In this document: positions 53,534 to 63,540 of the stretch, piece after piece | Layout: every line of letters starts with the position of its first letter | Numbering within the stretch: position 1 is the stretch's first letter | DNA from: an uncultured Amphritea sp. | GTDB lineage: Bacteria; Pseudomonadota; Gammaproteobacteria; Pseudomonadales; Balneatricaceae | NCBI RefSeq assembly: GCF_937127095.1 | Contig: NZ_CAKZLP010000048.1 | Coordinates: 1 to 64,000, forward strand | Direction of reading: 5' to 3' | Length of the DNA stretch: 64,000 nt | Notes under the pieces: model-generated | The model's input: only the letters and a program-made list of their open reading frames with translations | What the model was told of the DNA's origin: nothing | Database searches by the model: none | Position numbers and translations under genes: made by a program

Positions 53534-54664
53534 TTAGAGGTCGAAACCGTCGAAGTCGTCTTCACCCATTTCATTATCGATTGCTCCTACCAGATACGAG
53601 CTGATCTCTGCTTCCTGTGGTGCAACCTGCACATTGTCGCTGACCAGCCACGCATTCATCCATGGCAACGGATTTTGCTTAGCCGGGAAGAGTTCATCCA
53701 GATTCAGCGCTTTCATCCGCACGTTAGTAATATATTCCACATAGTCCGACAGGATGCGGGCGTTCAGACCAATCATGGAGCCATCTTTAAACAGATACTC
53801 AGCCCACTCTTTTTCCTGCTCGGCCGCTTCGCGGAAGATCTCATACACCTGAGGCTGACACTCTTTGGCAATCTGTTTGAACTCAGGGTCATCAGAACCG
53901 GACGCCAGTACGTTGAGCATAAACTGAGTGCCGGTGAGATGAAGCGCTTCGTCACGGGCGATCAGTTTAATAATCTTGGCGTTACCTTCCATGATGGCCC
54001 GCTCAGCAAAGGCGAATGAGCAGGCAAAACTGACGTAGAAACGAATCGCTTCCAGCACGTTAACCGATACCAGCGTCAGATACAGCTTAGTCTTCAGGTT
54101 ATACATACTGACATCATAGGTTTCGCCATTGATGGTATGAACACCCGGGCCCTGAATCATATACACATTGGTTAATTCGATCAGCTCATCATACAGCCGG
54201 GTAACACTGCGCGCGCGCTTAACGATCTCCTCATTGGTGACAATCGTATCGAAGACTTCAGAGGGCTCTGAGAGAATATTACGAATAATATGAGTGTAAG
54301 AACGGCTGTGAATCGTCTCACTGAAAGACCAGGTCTCAAGCCAGGTTTCCAGCTCGGGCAGCGACACTATCGGCAGAAACGCAATATTGGGTGAGCGTCC
54401 CTGTACCGAGTCCAGCAGTGTCTGATATTTCAGGTTACTGAGAAAGATATGCTTCTCATGTTCCGGCATCACCATAAAATCTTTACGGTCGGTTGACAGA
54501 TCAACCTCTTCCGGACGCCAGAAGAACGACAGTTGCTTCTCAATCAGCTTTTCAATAATCGGGTATTTCTGTTTGTCGTAACGGGCGACGTTGACATTGT
54601 GGCCGAAAAACATCGGCTCTTTAGTAGCATCGTTGAAAGTCGGATCAAACGTTGAATATAGCAT
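53534..54664 (-). CDS. nrdB: Class Ia ribonucleotide reductase, beta subunit
   Basis: A 376-residue R2 protein. The di-iron ligands are in '[23 protein letters not shown]' (Asp/Glu near 65-90), '[18 protein letters not shown]' (Glu, His) and '[23 protein letters not shown]' (Glu, His), and the radical tyrosine is in the region 'SRSYTH'/'LKYQT'. The C-terminal tail 'EDDFDGFDL' is the part that docks on NrdA. It is 102 bases after nrdA and is followed by the ferredoxin gene. Confidence 0.96.
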   Translation of the reverse strand: MLYSTFDPTFNDATKEPMFFGHNVNVARYDKQKYPIIEKLIEKQLSFFWRPEEVDLSTDRKDFMVMPEHEKHIFLSNLKYQTLLDSVQGRSPNIAFLPIVSLPELETWLETWSFSETIHSRSYTHIIRNILSEPSEVFDTIVTNEEIVKRARSVTRLYDELIELTNVYMIQGPGVHTINGETYDVSMYNLKTKLYLTLVSVNVLEAIRFYVSFACSFAFAERAIMEGNAKIIKLIARDEALHLTGTQFMLNVLASGSDDPEFKQIAKECQPQVYEIFREAAEQEKEWAEYLFKDGSMIGLNARILSDYVEYITNVRMKALNLDELFPAKQNPLPWMNAWLVSDNVQVAPQEAEISSYLVGAIDNEMGEDDFDGFDL

Positions 54665-54766
54665 GTTGCATCAATACTCTTACCCTGTTGGCAGGGAGGT
54701 CAAAACTGATTGCCGGAGGCTTTGCCACCGGCCTGAAATCCTTTACGCAGTCTACGCTGCGATCAA

Positions 54767-57031
54767 TCAGAGCTTGCAGGCACCGCTCTCACAACCGCTC
54801 ATATCTTCATGCTGGTCGGTCGCACCATCACGGGTATTATGGTAGTAGAGGGTTTTAACACCATACTTGTAGGCGGTCAGCAAATCTTTTAACAACTGCT
54901 TCATCGGCACCTTATCGCCAGGGAACTTAGTAGGGTCATAGTTGGTGTTGGCCGAGATAGACTGATCAACAAACTTCTGCATGATACCCACCAGCTGCAG
55001 ATAGCCCTCGTTGGTTGGGATCTGCCATAGCAGCTCGTAATCATCTTTCAGCTCAGCGTACTCCGGCACCACCTGTTTCATGACACCATCTTTACTGGCT
55101 TTAACGCTGACATAGCCCCGTGGTGGCTCAATACCATTGGTCGAGTTAGTGATCTGCGAAGAGGTTTCACAGGGCATCAGTGCCGTCAGGGTGCTGTTGC
55201 GCAGGCCAAACTCGCGGATATCTTCACGCAATGTTTCCCAGAAATAGTGCAGCGGCTCATCACAGAACTCATCCACGTCACGCTTGTAAGTATCGGTCGG
55301 CAGAATACCTTTGGCGTAATTAGTTTCCTTGAACAACTTACAAGGCCCCTGCTCTTTCGCCAGCTGATTAGACGCTTTCAGCAGGTAATACTGAATCGCC
55401 TCAAAGGTTTTGTGCACCAGACCATTCGCCGAACCATCTGAATAACGTACACCATTTTTCGCCAGATAATACGCAAAGTTGGTAACACCAACCCCCAACG
55501 TACGACGGTTCATCGATGCGGTACGGGCGGCTTCTATCGGATAATCCTGATAATCCAGCAGACTATCCAGTGCCCGTACAATCAGATCCGCCAGATTTTC
55601 CAACTCGTCGAGATTTTCCAGTGCACCCAGGTTAAAGGCAGACAGCGTACACAACGCGATCTCACCTTCAGGATCATTAACATCGTTCATCGGTTTAGTG
55701 GGCAGAGCGATCTCCAGACAGAGGTTCGACTGTTTAACCGGTGCAACCTTAGGATCAAACGGACTGTGGGTATTACAGTGGTCCACGTTCTGAATATAGA
55801 TACGTCCGGTAGAAGCACGTTCAGATGCCAGAATACCAAATAGTTCAACCGCCTTAATGGTCCGCTTACGAATCGACGCATCCTGCTCATACTGAACATA
55901 AAGACGCTCGAACTCTTCCTGATCCGCAAAAAATGCATCGTATAACCCAGGCACTTCATGGGGACTAAACAGAGTGATGTCGCCACCTTTGATCAGTCGG
56001 GTGTACATCAGCTTGTTCAGCTGCACACCGTAATCAAGGTGACGCACGCGGTTCTCTTCCACACCGCGGTTATTTTTCAGTACCAGCAGTGATTCAACCT
56101 CGAGGTGCCACAGCGGATAGAACAGTGTTGCGGCCCCACCACGCACGCCGCCCTGAGAGCAGGATTTTACTGCAGTCTGGAAGTATTTATAGAACGGGAT
56201 ACAACCGGTATGGAACGCTTCACCGCCACGGATAGGGCTGCCCAGCGCACGGATACGACCGGCATTGATACCGATACCGGCACGCTGACTGACATATTTT
56301 ACAATCGCGCTGGCGGTGGCGTTGATGGAATCCAACGAATCACCGGATTCGATCAGAACACAGGAGCTGAACTGACGGGTAGGTGTCCGCACGCCTGCCA
56401 TGATCGGTGTTGGCAACGACAACTTAAACAGTGAACAGGCGTCATAGAAACGTCTGACATACTCCAGTCGGGTATCTCTCGGGTAGTTAGCAAACAGACA
56501 GGCTGATACCAGCATATACAGAATCTGAGGGCTCTCGTAGATCTCATGGGTGACCCGGTTTTGCACCAGATACTTACCTTCCAGCTGCTTCACTGCCACA
56601 TAGCTGAAATTCATATCCCGACCGTGGTCGATGTACTCATTCAACTGATTAAATTCGGCTTCGCTGTAGTCTTCTATCAGATGCTTATCATAGCGGCCAG
56701 CATCAACCATCTTCGCCACATGGGTCAGAAGATGAGGCGGCTCAAAGCTATCAAAAGCACGTTTACGCAGGTGGAAAATCGCCAGACGGGCAGACAGATA
56801 CTGATAATCGGGTGCATCTTCAGAGATAAGATCCGCTGCAGACTTGATCAGAGTTTCATGGATATCGGCGGTTTTAATGCCATCGTAAAACTGAATATGG
56901 GCTTTCAGCTCTACTTGTGAGACAGAGACATTCTGAAGACCGTGGGCGGCCCAGATAACGACTCGGTGAATTTTTTCAAGGTCCAGCTTTTCCTGACGAC
57001 CATCCCGTTTCGTTACCAATATGTCCTGCAT
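54767..57031 (-). CDS. nrdA: Class Ia ribonucleotide reductase, alpha subunit
   Basis: A 754-residue R1 protein. An ATP-cone (about 5-95) gives allosteric control. The barrel has 'TPTRQFSSCVLIESGDSLDSI' with one active-site Cys, 'NLCLEIALPTKP' with the catalytic 'NLCLE' motif, and 'ALMPCETSSQITNSTNGIEPPRG'. The C-terminal redox cysteines are in 'MSGCESGACKL'. It makes dNDPs aerobically. Two NrdR-like boxes and the promoter lie upstream. Confidence 0.97.
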   Translation of the reverse strand: MQDILVTKRDGRQEKLDLEKIHRVVIWAAHGLQNVSVSQVELKAHIQFYDGIKTADIHETLIKSAADLISEDAPDYQYLSARLAIFHLRKRAFDSFEPPHLLTHVAKMVDAGRYDKHLIEDYSEAEFNQLNEYIDHGRDMNFSYVAVKQLEGKYLVQNRVTHEIYESPQILYMLVSACLFANYPRDTRLEYVRRFYDACSLFKLSLPTPIMAGVRTPTRQFSSCVLIESGDSLDSINATASAIVKYVSQRAGIGINAGRIRALGSPIRGGEAFHTGCIPFYKYFQTAVKSCSQGGVRGGAATLFYPLWHLEVESLLVLKNNRGVEENRVRHLDYGVQLNKLMYTRLIKGGDITLFSPHEVPGLYDAFFADQEEFERLYVQYEQDASIRKRTIKAVELFGILASERASTGRIYIQNVDHCNTHSPFDPKVAPVKQSNLCLEIALPTKPMNDVNDPEGEIALCTLSAFNLGALENLDELENLADLIVRALDSLLDYQDYPIEAARTASMNRRTLGVGVTNFAYYLAKNGVRYSDGSANGLVHKTFEAIQYYLLKASNQLAKEQGPCKLFKETNYAKGILPTDTYKRDVDEFCDEPLHYFWETLREDIREFGLRNSTLTALMPCETSSQITNSTNGIEPPRGYVSVKASKDGVMKQVVPEYAELKDDYELLWQIPTNEGYLQLVGIMQKFVDQSISANTNYDPTKFPGDKVPMKQLLKDLLTAYKYGVKTLYYHNTRDGATDQHEDMSGCESGACKL

Positions 57032-57181
57032 TTCGCTTTCCCAAGTATGAAAAAATCAGATTTACCAAGGTTTCTTAACTGAACCTTTTCAGTGCCGGAT
57101 TCGGGTTATTAGACGTCAAAGCCCCGAATTCCCTGATGCTCACTCAGCTCGTCCAGCCACTTGTGCTGACACTGCCTCAGG

Positions 57182-57229
57182 CACACCATATGTTGTGCAC
57201 ACCTAAATATTAGGCACTAAATATAGTGA
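57182..57229 (-). promoter_or_regulatory. Two NrdR-box-like palindromes upstream of nrdA
   Basis: Box 1 'cacaccatatgttgtg' (57182-57197) and box 2 'gcactaaatatagtga' (57214-57229) both fit the palindromic NrdR box. Their centres are 32 bases apart, close to three helical turns, as is usual for NrdR-repressed nrd genes. They lie 150-200 bases before the nrdA ATG. Confidence 0.65.
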
Positions 57230-57430
57230 TAAACAACTTAATTACAATACTTGATTTTGGCCTTTTATGGGTGTAGTCAAACGGTAAAAAATGCTCAGAC
57301 GCCCGTGCCATCAGCGCTGCAGAAAATTCATCAAAAATAAGAATAATTTTAATTAAAAATGAAATAGCAATAAATTTTGATAATGGTCAAAAAGACCACT
57401 CATGCTGTAAAAAAAGATTCGTTATTCCGC

Positions 57431-57459
57431 TTTACACTGGGATCACAAATCAATAGTAT
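57431..57459 (+). promoter_or_regulatory. Sigma-70 promoter of tRNA-Tyr
   Basis: 'TTTACA' (57431-57436), a 17-base spacer, and 'TAGTAT' (57454-57459), followed by a GC-rich discriminator 'CGCGCTCC' typical of stringently controlled stable-RNA promoters. The mature tRNA begins 13 bases later. Confidence 0.75.
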
Positions 57460-57472
57460 ACGCGCTCCTTGT

Positions 57473-57556
57473 GGTGGGGTTCCCGAGTGGCCAAAGGGAT
57501 CAGACTGTAAATCTGACGCGCGAGCTTCGGTGGTTCGAATCCACCCCCCACCACCA
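57473..57556 (+). tRNA. tRNA-Tyr (GUA)
   Basis: An 84-base class II tRNA. The acceptor 'GGTGGGG' pairs with 'CCCCACC', the anticodon loop 'CTGTAAA' carries GUA, a long variable arm follows, and the T arm is 'GGTGG-TTCGAAT-CCACC'. The CCA end is encoded. Only one copy is seen here. Confidence 0.97.
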
Positions 57557-57781
57557 TCGAATTCAAAACAAAACAGCCTCGCTTAACCACGAGGATTTTT
57601 TGTGTCTGAAATTTATGAATAGGGGTGGGTGAGAACCACCGACGTAGTTCGAGCCGAAGTGAGCCTGCGAACGGAGACAACGTTGCGTGCTTTTTCGCAA
57701 CGGCCCGAAGGGGAATAATCCACCCCAGCACCATAAAATTCAAAACAAAGCAGCCTCGCTTAATCACGAGGTTTTTTTTGT
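57537..57781 (+). repeat. Direct duplication of the tRNA-Tyr 3' end plus terminator
   Basis: About 65 bases covering the last ~20 bases of tRNA-Tyr, a linker 'attcaaaacaaa' and the terminator (57537-57603) recur in degenerate form at 57717-57781 ('aatccaccccagcaccat', same linker, same 'cagcctcgcttaa.cacgagg' terminator). The second terminator arms are 57754-57758 and 57767-57771, followed by eight Ts. The repeat flanks a hairpin element. It looks like a relic of a second tRNA-Tyr copy or of integration at the tRNA end. Confidence 0.7.
57577..57602 (+). terminator. Terminator of tRNA-Tyr
   Basis: 'cctcg' (57577-57581) and 'cgagg' (57590-57594) form a hairpin followed by a run of Ts. Confidence 0.8.
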
Positions 57782-57882
57782 TTTAATCGTTTGTCAGGGC
57801 GGTGTGTTCGGGCCACCGAAGGTGATTCGAGTCGCAGTGAGCTTGCGAACGGAAACAACGTTGCGCACTCTTTGCGCAACGG
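57635..57882 (+). repeat. Two copies of a ~70-base hairpin-bearing repeat
   Basis: Copy A (57635-57703) and copy B (57811-57882) share 'ccaccga', 'ttcgag', a long core 'gtgagc.tgcgaacgga' then 'acaacgttgcg', and each ends in a 'cgttgcg'/'cgcaacg' hairpin (57681-57687 with 57696-57702; 57859-57865 with 57875-57881). It resembles dispersed REP-type elements. Bases 57883-58162 show nothing else. Confidence 0.65.
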
Positions 57883-58162
57883 TAATCCAATCAGACGCTT
57901 GGCTAAGACCGCAGCAAAAAACACTGTTTGCCAGACGCGACTTCGTCGTTTGCTCATTGTTAGAGAAAGCTCACTTCCCAACCTAACCCACTCCCTTCCT
58001 GACATCAGACAAGTCACACTCTTTGTGACGCCCGGACATCGGACTTCGATAAAAACCGCCCTAAATCAATAACCCGCACATTTATTCACTCCCCCCTCTG
58101 TACCTTGCCGTTATCCTGTGCCAATGTGTGGGAAATATGAAAAGCACCTGGAGAATAACAAT

Positions 58163-58405
58163 ATGCCTTTAACAAACGACATTCAGGAAGAGATCAATAT
58201 GCTCATTCGCTTTAGCCAAAGCAGTGATCATCAGGGACTCAAGGTACATCAGGACATCGCCGCACAAGAACTGGTTGATGCCACACAACGCTTGTTTGAT
58301 AAAAAGCTCATTACATTATTTGACGGTGGCTATCTGACACCTCTCGGGCATGAAGCTGCAGATCAGGCTCACGCCCTGCTGAATATACTCAGCGCACCGA
58401 AATAG
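58163..58405 (+). CDS. TIGR02647 family protein
   Basis: Started at ATG 58163, with 'TGGAG' nine bases ahead. The 80-residue protein matches the TIGR02647 pattern: 'EEINMLIRFSQSSDHQGLKVH', 'ATQRLFDKKLITLFDGGYLTPLGHEAA' and 'ALLNIL'. It looks like a small winged-helix-type DNA-binding protein; role unknown. It is 35 bases before the next gene on the same strand. Confidence 0.85.
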   Translation: MPLTNDIQEEINMLIRFSQSSDHQGLKVHQDIAAQELVDATQRLFDKKLITLFDGGYLTPLGHEAADQAHALLNILSAPK

Positions 58406-58440
58406 AAACCGATATAAGAACTAACATAAGAACTTAATCC

Positions 58441-59103
58441 ATGGATCAGCAAGATATCCTCATAGAAGACCTCAGCGTCTGGGAAACCCAGATGTTCACC
58501 GTGCAGAACCCTCTGCACAATACCATCCGGGAACCCTTGTTAGAGCTGATCTATGGATTACGGGACAAGCAGCAACTTGCCATAGAAAGCGAGGTTGCAC
58601 CAACCGCCAAACACGCACTCTATGAAAGCACCCTCGATCTGTTGCAACGATCTGAACCGATCATTACCGAACTTCGGGGGTTTATTGAAGATATGCTGGT
58701 CACCGTCGCCAGTGCGGTTAATGAACCATTCTGGCCAGAAGGTGCGCAGGCCCGCGCTGATATAATTGAATCCTGGTTTCATGTCACGGAGAACGGCGGT
58801 TACCATGACACCCACGCGCATCCAAACTGCTCCTGGTGTGGTATCTACTATATTGATGCCGGAGAGTGCGATATCCAGAGTCGAAACGGCATAAACCGCT
58901 TCTATGACCCTCGCCACGGAGCTGACCAGTATCTTGATGCGGGCACAGCCTATCTCAACGGCACCGGTAGTTGGGATTTCGCCGCAGTCGAAGGCCAGGT
59001 GGTTATTTTCCCCTCCTACCTGAAACATGCAGCGATGCCCTATTTTGGGCAGCAAGACCGGGTTATTATCGCGTTCAACAGCCAAATCCACTTTCAGGAG
59101 TAA
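58441..59103 (+). CDS. TIGR02466-type putative 2-oxoglutarate/Fe(II) oxygenase
   Basis: A 220-residue protein. The metal site of 2OG oxygenases is suggested by 'GGYHDTHAHPNCSWCGIYYI' (H-x-D near 120-125) and the distal His in 'VIFPSYLKHAAMPYFG' with the following 'RVIIAFNSQ' arginine that would hold 2-oxoglutarate. The layout fits the TIGR02466 group. The substrate is unknown. It may form a unit with the TIGR02647 gene. Confidence 0.78.
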   Translation: MDQQDILIEDLSVWETQMFTVQNPLHNTIREPLLELIYGLRDKQQLAIESEVAPTAKHALYESTLDLLQRSEPIITELRGFIEDMLVTVASAVNEPFWPEGAQARADIIESWFHVTENGGYHDTHAHPNCSWCGIYYIDAGECDIQSRNGINRFYDPRHGADQYLDAGTAYLNGTGSWDFAAVEGQVVIFPSYLKHAAMPYFGQQDRVIIAFNSQIHFQE

Positions 59104-59211
59104 TGCGCTGTTTGGCGTAGCCTTTTTTCTTAACGCTATGCCAAAATAGAGTTTTCCAACCAACGCTTTTTCTGACAAGAGCGTTGCCCCGGATAACGCA
59201 GAGGAGGCCCC

Positions 59212-59853
59212 ATGAAACAGGTCCTGGTTTACGCAGACTCACTCAGCTGGGGCATCATTCCCGATACACGTAAACGCTTTGAATCTGATCAACGCTGGCC
59301 TGGCAAGCTGGAACAACTGCTCTGTCAAAATGGCTCACAGGTGCGAGTGATTGAGGATTGTCTCAATGGTCGCAGAACGGTGCTTAATGATCCGTTTAAA
59401 CCGGGACGAAACGGTGCGCAAGGCTTACAGCAAACTATCGAAATTAACTCTCCGCTTGAACTGGTTATCATTATGCTGGGTAATAATGATTTTCAAAGCC
59501 CACATACTTTTACAGCAACTGAAGCCGCTCAGGGTGTTGCCACACTCGTTCAGACCATTCGCAGCGCTCCCATAGAACCCGGCATGCCGGTACCGCCTGT
59601 TTTATTAATATGCCCGCCCCCCATCATCGAACCAAAAGGTTCTATCGCAGCTAAATTCAAAGGGGCTGAAGAGAAATGCAAAGGATTTGACCTGGCCCTG
59701 CAAAAAATAGCCGCAGATACCCAGTGTAATTTCTTTGATGCAGGCACCGTCATCAGCGCCAGCAAGATCGACGGTATCCATCTGGATCTGGACCAACATC
59801 AACAACTGGCACTCTCGATTCTACCGTTAGTGCAGGGTATATTAAGCCGCTAG
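59212..59853 (+). CDS. SGNH/GDSL-family hydrolase
   Basis: A 213-residue cytoplasmic hydrolase. Block I reads 'YADSLSWG' (Ser10; Ala replaces the first Gly), block II 'NGRRT', block III 'LGNND' with the oxyanion Asn, and block V 'DGIHLD' with the Asp-x-x-His pair. No signal peptide is seen. Relatives are arylesterases, acetylhydrolases and acyltransferases. 'AGGAGG' lies seven to eight bases before the ATG. It is in the same direction as its neighbours but 108 bases apart. Confidence 0.85.
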   Translation: MKQVLVYADSLSWGIIPDTRKRFESDQRWPGKLEQLLCQNGSQVRVIEDCLNGRRTVLNDPFKPGRNGAQGLQQTIEINSPLELVIIMLGNNDFQSPHTFTATEAAQGVATLVQTIRSAPIEPGMPVPPVLLICPPPIIEPKGSIAAKFKGAEEKCKGFDLALQKIAADTQCNFFDAGTVISASKIDGIHLDLDQHQQLALSILPLVQGILSR

Positions 59854-59919
59854 CTGAACTTCTCCGGTCCGCGCGGATCAGACCAGCCATGATTCATCTT
59901 AATTAGTACAGGATTTTCA

Positions 59920-60426
59920 ATGTTCAACGCTCTCAGCTGTTTTTTCCGCAGTCAGTGGTACTGGCTGGCTATGATTGTTTCCGGTATCGCTATGGAAAGC
60001 ATCGCCCTCTATTATCAATATGGGCTGGACTATGGCCCTTGCGTACTCTGTATTCACGTGCGCATCTGGGTAATGGCCTTTATTCTGCTGGGAGTGTTTG
60101 GGCTCCTGTGCCGCAACAGCCGCCCACTGAGTATTCTCATCAGCCTTCTGACCGTGGTTGCTGCACTGGGCTTCAGTGAGCGCTCCTGGATGACTTTCGC
60201 AATTGAACGCAACCTGATTGAGAGTAGCTGCACCATGGGGGCCGGTCTGCCCGATTGGTTTGCACTGGACAGATGGTTTCCCGTGGTATTCGAACCCTGG
60301 GAGCTGTGTGGCTGGACGCCCGAACTGCTGTTCGGCATTACCATGGCTGAAGCACTGATGGTAGCAGCACCGCTGGCAATTATAACCACGCTATTAGCGA
60401 CATACGCACTGTATAAAAAAGCTTAA
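59920..60426 (+). CDS. dsbB: Disulfide bond formation protein B
   Basis: A 168-residue membrane protein with four helices. The quinone-linked pair is 'PCVLC' near 40-44 and the periplasmic pair is formed by the cysteines in 'ESSCTMG' and 'WELCGW', with the Trp/Pro-rich loop between. An Arg follows the CxxC ('CIHVR'), as in DsbB. It re-oxidises DsbA and passes electrons to ubiquinone. No dsbA is nearby. Confidence 0.92.
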   Translation: MFNALSCFFRSQWYWLAMIVSGIAMESIALYYQYGLDYGPCVLCIHVRIWVMAFILLGVFGLLCRNSRPLSILISLLTVVAALGFSERSWMTFAIERNLIESSCTMGAGLPDWFALDRWFPVVFEPWELCGWTPELLFGITMAEALMVAAPLAIITTLLATYALYKKA

Positions 60427-60578
60427 TAAAGCTTTGATTACTAACGCAACAGCTTATACTCTAATGATCAATTTTTATACTGACAAACTGTTCAGACAAA
60501 AAAGGATTCTCCAGTAACAACCCATTAGAAGAGAAATGAGGCCGAGGAGTCAGACAAAACATCTGACCTCCTAACACG

Positions 60579-61553
60579 ATGAAAGACTCTAAAATTGTCT
60601 TCTTTGGCCCGGTTGGTGCAGGAAAAACCACCGCCATTGCCACCATCACAAATAACTGTGTTGCAACCACTGAGGCTCGCATCTCGGATACAAGCCTGAG
60701 ACGAAAAAGCAGAACGACGGTAGCGATGGATTACGCACTGCTGGAAAGCGGTGGCAGGCGCATTCACCTGTATGGCACGCCGGGACAGGAGCGGTTCAGG
60801 TTTATGTGGGAGATGGTCTCTACTGAACTGGCCCATAACTGCAGCGGTCATATCATGTTGTTAGACAATGCCCGCAACCACCCCCTTAAAGACCTTGTTT
60901 TCTATCTGCGCAACTTCAAAATTTACAATCCCGATACCCCTTTAGTGATTGGCGTCACCGGCAGCGATCTGGTGCCGACACCAACCCAGGCGAAGTATGT
61001 GTCCTGGCTGAAACAACTAAAAATAAAAGCCTCTGTATTTTTTATCGATGCCCGCCGGAAAGAGGATGTCCAACGACTGATTGACGAAGTTATGCGCTTA
61101 GAGGAGTCAGACATATCCTCTAGCGCCAACCCGCCCTCACTGCAGGGTGAAGAGAAGACAAGCCTGGATGAGCTTTTTTCGACAAGCTCACATAATCCCC
61201 CTTTTACCGCTGAACTGATTGAGGATATCGAACGTATCAGTTCTGTTACAGGTACAGCGGTACTGCTTAACAACAGAGAGGTAAAACACTCCTCTCTGGA
61301 TCAGCAACTACTGAAAGAATTACAAACGTTTGCGGCAGATATCCCAGCAATACGACGCCGGATAGACGATCTGGGATCACTGAACAACTTCAGGTTAAAT
61401 ACTCAACCAAAGGGGTTCTTTATGATCATGCTTACTGATAGCCAGTTACTGGGGGTTCACTGCAACGGAGAGATCTCTCTGCTGACACTCAGGCAGGAGG
61501 TGGACAACCGGATGCAGTGGAACAAAGATATAATGAAAGATGGGTCTGCATGA
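60579..61553 (+). CDS. Small GTPase with C-terminal Roadblock/LC7-like domain
   Basis: A 324-residue fusion. Residues 1-~170 are a Ras-like GTPase: P-loop 'GPVGAGKTT' (10-18) and switch II 'YGTPGQERFRFMW' near 65-77. The usual NKxD is replaced by 'VTGSDL', so base recognition is atypical. After an acidic linker (~180-205), residues ~210-315 look like a Roadblock/LC7 domain ('VTGTAVLLNN', 'GFFMIMLTDSQLLGVHC'). In other bacteria MglA-type GTPases and MglB-type Roadblock proteins are separate partners; here they seem joined. No polarity or motility genes adjoin it. It may be a self-regulated switch. Confidence 0.8.
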   Translation: MKDSKIVFFGPVGAGKTTAIATITNNCVATTEARISDTSLRRKSRTTVAMDYALLESGGRRIHLYGTPGQERFRFMWEMVSTELAHNCSGHIMLLDNARNHPLKDLVFYLRNFKIYNPDTPLVIGVTGSDLVPTPTQAKYVSWLKQLKIKASVFFIDARRKEDVQRLIDEVMRLEESDISSSANPPSLQGEEKTSLDELFSTSSHNPPFTAELIEDIERISSVTGTAVLLNNREVKHSSLDQQLLKELQTFAADIPAIRRRIDDLGSLNNFRLNTQPKGFFMIMLTDSQLLGVHCNGEISLLTLRQEVDNRMQWNKDIMKDGSA

Positions 61554-61694
61554 CACATAAGCTTATAGCGAAAACATCCTGCAAAAAACCGATTTTGACT
61601 ACCTCTGCGATTGCACATTAACGTTTCGAATCTGTACAATCCCTGACCATTTACGATTTATAACATTCAAATTTATAACAAAAGGAATGAGCCT

Positions 61695-61895
61695 GTGCGT
61701 CTTGCAGAAATTGAAGCGATAGCTCTCAACGTCGGCATCACTGTTTTCGCCGCGTATATATTCTTTATCATCTACGATCTGGCGAAAAAATCGAATGCCG
61801 GCAAATTTGGCACCGCCGTACTGTTCTTCGCACTGGGGCTTGGTCTGGCTGCGTTTCTGGTGAAAACGGTGGTTGTTTATATGATAGAGGGCTGA
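61695..61895 (+). CDS. DUF2788 family small membrane protein
   Basis: A 66-residue protein with a GTG start and 'AGGAATGAG' ahead. Two helices (about 10-30 and 40-60) enclose the family motif 'IYDLAKKSNAGKFGTAVLF'. DUF2788 proteins are short inner-membrane proteins of unknown function. It lies 141 bases after the GTPase gene. Confidence 0.85.
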   Translation: MRLAEIEAIALNVGITVFAAYIFFIIYDLAKKSNAGKFGTAVLFFALGLGLAAFLVKTVVVYMIEG

Positions 61896-61925
61896 TCGGG
61901 CCAGCGGTTTATTTTAGCCTGACGC

Positions 61926-62423
61926 TCACCCCGCCTCAGTGGCTGCAGTAATGGGCTGTAATTTAAAACCCGGCATCTCTAATGTAAATGCCCGGCCAAA
62001 ACCCAGCACTAACCGCCCCTGCCGCGGGATCAGCCGGAAGAGCCTGAAATCCGGCAGGGTACGCAACAGATCCACCGTAGGGCCATGCCGCTCCCGGTAG
62101 AGACGCATTACCGGTTCATACTCTTTATCATCACCCGCAATCTCACTGGCATGACACTGCAGAGTAATACGGTTGCGGGCAAAGATATTCCGACTGCTGG
62201 CTTCATCCTCAATCAGCATCACCCCGGCGGCAGGCGAGCGCATCAGATTACGCGTATGGCTGGCCAGCTGGCTGACAAAGATATACAGATTACCTCCGCT
62301 AAAAACAAACGGGGAATAGCTTGCTTCAGGCCCCGTCTCCCCCTGGGTTGCCAACTGCAACGTGTTGCTGAGTTGAAGCAAACGATCTAACTGCTGAAAA
62401 GCCTGGCTATCGTCCTGCTGCAC
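61926..62423 (-). CDS. HugZ-like / pyridoxamine-phosphate-oxidase-fold protein
   Basis: Started at GTG 62423, with 'GAAGAGG' eight bases upstream; a TTG 18 bases earlier is an alternative. The 165-residue split-barrel protein has 'LATQGETGPEASYSPFVF', 'IFVSQLASHTRNLMRSPAAGVMLIEDE' and a C-terminal 'GFGRAF' near 145. These are features of the HugZ family of heme-degrading or heme-binding proteins. No heme uptake gene is nearby, so the role is uncertain. Convergent with DUF2788. Confidence 0.75.
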   Translation of the reverse strand: MQQDDSQAFQQLDRLLQLSNTLQLATQGETGPEASYSPFVFSGGNLYIFVSQLASHTRNLMRSPAAGVMLIEDEASSRNIFARNRITLQCHASEIAGDDKEYEPVMRLYRERHGPTVDLLRTLPDFRLFRLIPRQGRLVLGFGRAFTLEMPGFKLQPITAATEAG

Positions 62424-62498
62424 TGAGATGACCTCTTCCAACGACGTTATTAGTTATCCTGCCTGAGTATAAATATACTCCATCGCACAACAGATTAA

Positions 62499-63386
<888 letters not shown>

Positions 63387-63388
63387 CC

Positions 63389-63418
63389 TGTTCGGCGACC
63401 CTATAGGGTCGCCCTGAA
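63389..63418 (+). terminator. Hairpin after kdsA
   Basis: 'ggcgaccc' (63394-63401) and 'gggtcgcc' (63406-63413) form a stem, lengthened by flanking 'tgttc'/'gaaca'. It starts three bases past the stop codon of kdsA. There is no T-run. Confidence 0.6.
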
Positions 63419-63540
63419 CACTCCCCCGGCAAATCAATCAATATTCCTGCCGTTTTGACAGCAATGAGACTTAACTCTTTGTTAGTCATACTCTATCATC
63501 AAACAGACTTATCAGGATTTGCGATCAAGGGTGCATAGGA

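Noticed and set aside
57450..57767. Minus-strand 105-residue frame across tRNA-Tyr
   Set aside because: It is the complement of the tRNA and its downstream repeats; the 'GGGFEPPKLA' type sequence is a known tRNA-derived false protein.
57635..57882. CRISPR array
   Set aside because: Only two diverged copies of unequal surroundings, no regular spacers and no cas genes anywhere in the window.
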